64,000 nucleotides of DNA from Amia ocellicauda. Lineage: Eukaryota; Chordata; Actinopteri; Amiiformes; Amiidae. Positions 60,501 to 64,000 of the stretch are shown one piece after another (within the stretch, counting starts at the first letter, position 1; each line of letters begins with the position of its first letter). The stretch lies in assembly GCF_036373705.1 (NCBI RefSeq), contig NC_089866.1, positions 19,189,501-19,253,500 on the forward strand. Direction: 5' to 3'. A program made the position numbers and the translations under genes. The notes beneath the pieces are model-generated. The model did not search any database, was not told the DNA's origin, and saw only the letters and a list, made by a program, of their open reading frames with translations.

Positions 60501-63500
60501 GACTACTAGTAGTAGTTATAGTAGTTATGGCGGAGTGGCATGAAGAGGTCACCTCGATGCCCTCCATCTCGTACTCGTCCTGCTCTGACTTCAGGGTCAG
60601 CTGGATGAAGAGTTGCTGCAGCTTCTCGTTGCAGTAATTGATACAGAACTGCTCGAAACTGAAAGCCAGAGAGACACCATCAGTGGGGCGTGCCTCGGAC
60701 CTCCCCGGCAGTCACACAGAGTTCACAGTACTTGTTTCAACAGGTTTTATATTGCGGACAGCGCCGCCCCACAGGTGAGGGATGTGCATCTGCACAGTGG
60801 TATGTTGCGTGCGGGTGAAAAGCCTCTAACCTGTTTATATAAAAGACTTCAAAGCCATAGATGTCCAGCAGCCCAATCACTGTCTTCCTCCTGGGGTCCT
60901 AAAGAGAAAGGGAAAGGTTTATTAAAGCTGAGAATTACCCCTCGCCAAAACACAAACTAAGAGGATTTTACTTACAGTGGATAACATACTTATTTTAATT
61001 GTTCTAAACTCCAAACTGTGCACACCCTTTACTCAAGGTCCGATGGCACTTCATCTGACAACAAAAACATAATAAATAATAAAATAGATGGCTACACATC
61101 TACCTTAAACCATAAATGTAACCTGTGCCTCAAAAGACAAGTTTATGGAAGTAGAGAAAGCCAGGGTCAAGCACAGAGAGGGAGGATACCATGCTCTGAA
61201 TACTAGTGCACACTGCCCTCACCTGGTTTGCCAAAGACTCATTGATCTTGTTGACCAGCCATGTGAACGTGCGTCCGTAAATCGCCTTGGCCAAGGCATC
61301 TCTGGCATAGTAAGCGTGCTCTACAGTCAAGGGGCTCAGAACCTGGAAAGCACAAGACAACCGACAGAAAGAACATGACAGATCTCTCCCCCACTGACAA
61401 CGGGTTGCCAGACAGATGGGCAGAGGATCACACACAGAGATGCAAAAGAAGGAAAGAGTCTAACCAGATTGTTTTATTTCCCACTACATTACCTCCTCAG
61501 CTTTGGCCTCAATCTTCCTGTGAGTCAAGCCCTCTTGTAGCAGCAGAACTGGAACCCCCAGCAACTGGACAACACACAGAGCAGGCAGTTAGACTCTCCA
61601 CTCTCTCCTCATCCAACACATTGTCGAGGACATCCGACACAGCATGGCAGCTTACTTTGGAAATCCAACGCACCCCTGCGTTGCTGCCGATGGTGGCATA
61701 CCCCTTGCCATCTGCGTCGAAGTGGAGGTTTCCCAGGTGCAGGACGCTGGCGATGATGCCAAACAGGTGCTATATTACAATCACAGACGACAAAGCGTTA
61801 GACCAAATTCTCTCCGCAAACTGACACGGGTTGAATCTGGGTTTTCCTCAACAAGCCCCACCTCAATGTCGTTCTCGCTGAAGTCAACGATGGAGAGGGC
61901 CTTGCGCACGGTCCGCCAGTCGCTCTTGTCGTTGATGGAGCTCACTTTGGCACATTCCCCCTGGCAGAGTTACACAGGAGATTAATTATGACCTTCCAGC
62001 TCAACATTTGTACTCCTGGGTAGTAGCAGCATCTCTGAACAGACTCACTTGTACCAGGTAGCTGTAGTGCTGTGGGTTTCTCTCCAGTCCCAGCCATCGT
62101 AGGAGCTCTTCCTCACCCCCCTCCAGCAGCTGGTAAAAAATGTGGAAGTTCCTCTCTCCATGGTTCTGGTGCACCACCCGAGACTTCTCCAGCAGATAGC
62201 TGAGTATGTGGCCCCCCACAGCCTCCCCCTAGAGCAAGACACCTGGGATGTGAAAGACATCTCACGCTCTACCACAACATCAAAGACCCTTCAGCAGATT
62301 TACAGGAGACCTAGAAACTTAGCATAGACTTCCGGTACCTTGAAATCAAACTGGATGTCCATGTATTTCCCAAAGCGACTGGAGTTGTCGTTCCGAAGTG
62401 TTTTGGCGTTACCAAAAGCCTGTCAGAAAAGTGATAGATGTCAGTAATGGGACATTCAACCACAATGTGACTGAACTCTGCGTTAGTGCTGGCAGTGAGA
62501 CGGGCCTGACCTCCAGCACCGGGTTGGAGAGCAGCAGGCGGTCCCGGACGCTGTGCAGTTGCTCAGTGCTGGGGCAGCACACGGCGTAGAACTGCAGGAT
62601 CTTCTTGGAGGCCTCGGTCTTCCCCGCCCCGCTCTCCCCGGAGATCAGGATGAAGTGGTTGTTGTACTCCGTCAGCATGGTGCGGTAGGCGTTGTCTGCA
62701 AGGGCGTAGCTAACAAAGCAGTCACACATTTTTGGAAAGGGGTGAAAGTGGCCACAGCAATCTCTAGACCAGCGTTCCTTAGCTCTGTGACAGTCTAAAG
62801 CAGGTAATAATTTACTTATGGAATTTCACTTGCACATTAATGTGGTCCCCTAGTCTAATTAGTTAATGAAATCTATGAAGCCTGCATTATCCTGGCCCCT
62901 ATATCAATGTGCTGATCACCCATGGGTCTACAGTTTGTTACTCACAGGTGGGGTGGCAGCTCAAAGAAATTGACTCCCATGTAGAGATCCATCTGTTTTG
63001 GGGTGTAGATCTCCAGTTCCTTATAGGGGTTGACTGAGACCAGCATCGTACCAATGTACGTCTGAGAGAGAGAGATAATACTGTTACTGCATCTTCGGTT
63101 CTCCAAACTTCTACCCACATCACTCCATACTTGACAGAACATGCGTGAGAAAGAGAAAGAGAGAAGAGGATGAAAAAGAAAGACTTGCACTTAAAGGATG
63201 AAATATTGCGGCACACTGCACAGTCAATAATCAAGCTCCCTTTAAGATGTCATTGGCTTCGTCCCATACAGATTAGTTGGTTCATCTTTGTTTAGAAGCA
63301 GAATGCGTCTATGCATATCAATCTTTTTTTATTTTCTTTCTTAAAAGGAAGGGTGAGTCCAGGCCACACAGTGTCATGAATGGTTCATAGTCACAATTTG
63401 AAGGGCTCGAGCAGTGAGGCAGAGCTCGGTTACTCGGAGACCCAGGTGCGTTGCGGGACTCTGATGGTGTACATGAAAGGCAGGTGAAAAGGGGGATGCT

Positions 63501-63922
63501 TACGTAGATGAGGTTCTCTCGAAAGCGTTTGCGCAGGTTGTCGAGCACGGCAACCTCACTTGTGTAGGAGTCGAGCAGCACGAAGTCCTGGATGCCCACA
63601 CGGTCTCGGGCCGTCAGGGCGCCCTCCATGTTCAGCCGGATACCGCCTCCGCCCACCTCCTCGCTCTGCGGCCAATCACAGGACAGCGTCACTCGGCGTT
63701 TCTTTTTATAAAACTTTGACATTTGCTAGACAATAGAACAAGTAGATTGATAACTGATGTACCTTTTAATGTATTTATTTAAACAAAGAACCACGATTCA
63801 ATTAAAAAAATAAAAATAAAGACCAATGTCAGCAAAATCCTGTCCTGTACTAGATTCAAATAAAATCCCTTCACTGTTTCTACCTGCAGCTCTTCTCCCT
63901 GCACTGGGTCCACTATGCTTTT
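54593..63922 (-). CDS. myo1h: Unconventional myosin-Ih (5' end beyond window)
   Basis: Class I myosin: actin motor, calmodulin-binding neck, lipid-binding TH1 tail. Exons seen: 63922-63884, 63665-63504, 63061-62946, 62709-62511, 62419-62339, 62228-62049, 61960-61862, 61769-61656, 61564-61493, 61342-61223, 60898-60831, 60658-60553, 60461-60381, 60228-60137, 59938-59844, 59754-59708, 59580-59500, 58996-58891, 58793-58676, 58464-58351, 58114-58038, 57923-57855, 57541-57457, 57231-57069, 56772-56689, 56528-56435, 56216-56161, 55897-55762, 55485-55415, 55075-54978, 54822-54723, 54619-54593. They hold 1049 codons in phase, 1024 from the Met of MEGALTARD. From that Met: P-loop GESGAGKT at 105-112, switch I NDNSSRFG at 157-164, switch II DIYGFE from 381. 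Neck repeats such as [15 protein letters not shown] follow. The tail includes [17 protein letters not shown]. myo1c is the close paralogue; the kctd10/ube3b neighbourhood favours myo1h. Confidence 0.95.
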
Positions 63923-64000
63923 CTGAAAAAATAACACAATAAAACCTAAATCCTGGCTAAAGTAACTTTTGTAAATGAAACTTTAAACAAAAACAGTACA

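Noticed and set aside
54593-63922. Assignment of the myosin gene to myo1c
   Set aside because: The sequence is close to both, but the position next to kctd10 and ube3b and the C-terminal VSLRPKAR wording fit myo1h better.

Overview
This is nuclear DNA of a vertebrate, almost certainly a ray-finned fish. Genes are split into many short exons with GT/AG junctions. The proteins match vertebrate families over their full length, and intergenic DNA carries CA microsatellites, SINE-type tails and a Tc1 transposon of a type common in fish. I rebuilt six protein-coding genes exon by exon from the sequence. Exon phases close in every one, and none has an internal stop. The gene order follows the human 12q24.11 block (MYO1H, KCTD10, UBE3B, MMAB, MVK), with an aldehyde dehydrogenase 3 gene between ube3b and mmab that I do not recall at that place in human. 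The species cannot be named from the sequence. Family comparisons are from memory; no alignment or search was run.

Layout. Positions 1-14,067 hold no supportable coding exon, only simple repeats, one SINE-like copy and two stretches that read like conserved regulatory DNA. mvk (minus strand, coding 22,118-14,658) and mmab (plus strand, coding 22,927-25,237) lie head to head across about 0.8 kb. That interval holds three tandem 41-bp units with regularly spaced CCAAT boxes and SREBP-like sites. An ALDH3B-like gene (minus, 31,324-27,023) faces mmab tail to tail. Its frame is intact and it ends in a prenylation-type motif, but the catalytic Cys, the general-base Glu and an NAD-binding Lys are all replaced. 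Positions 31,325-34,957 are non-coding. ube3b (minus, 45,147-35,243; 26 coding exons) carries a nearly intact Tc1 element in intron 5. A 3.2-kb interval with a CRE/ETS/CCAAT promoter separates ube3b from the divergent kctd10 (plus, 48,350-52,344). myo1h (minus, last coding base 54,593, running off the right edge) meets kctd10 tail to tail, with opposing poly(A) signals about 30 bp apart.

Function. mvk makes mevalonate 5-phosphate in isoprenoid and sterol synthesis. mmab makes adenosylcobalamin in mitochondria. Their shared promoter is reported to be SREBP-2-driven in mammals, and the tandem NF-Y/SRE-like units suggest this lineage multiplied that control module. kctd10 and ube3b are two ubiquitin-ligase genes on one divergent promoter. 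The two observations most worth following are the predicted dead ALDH3 enzyme and the tandem array in the mvk/mmab promoter.
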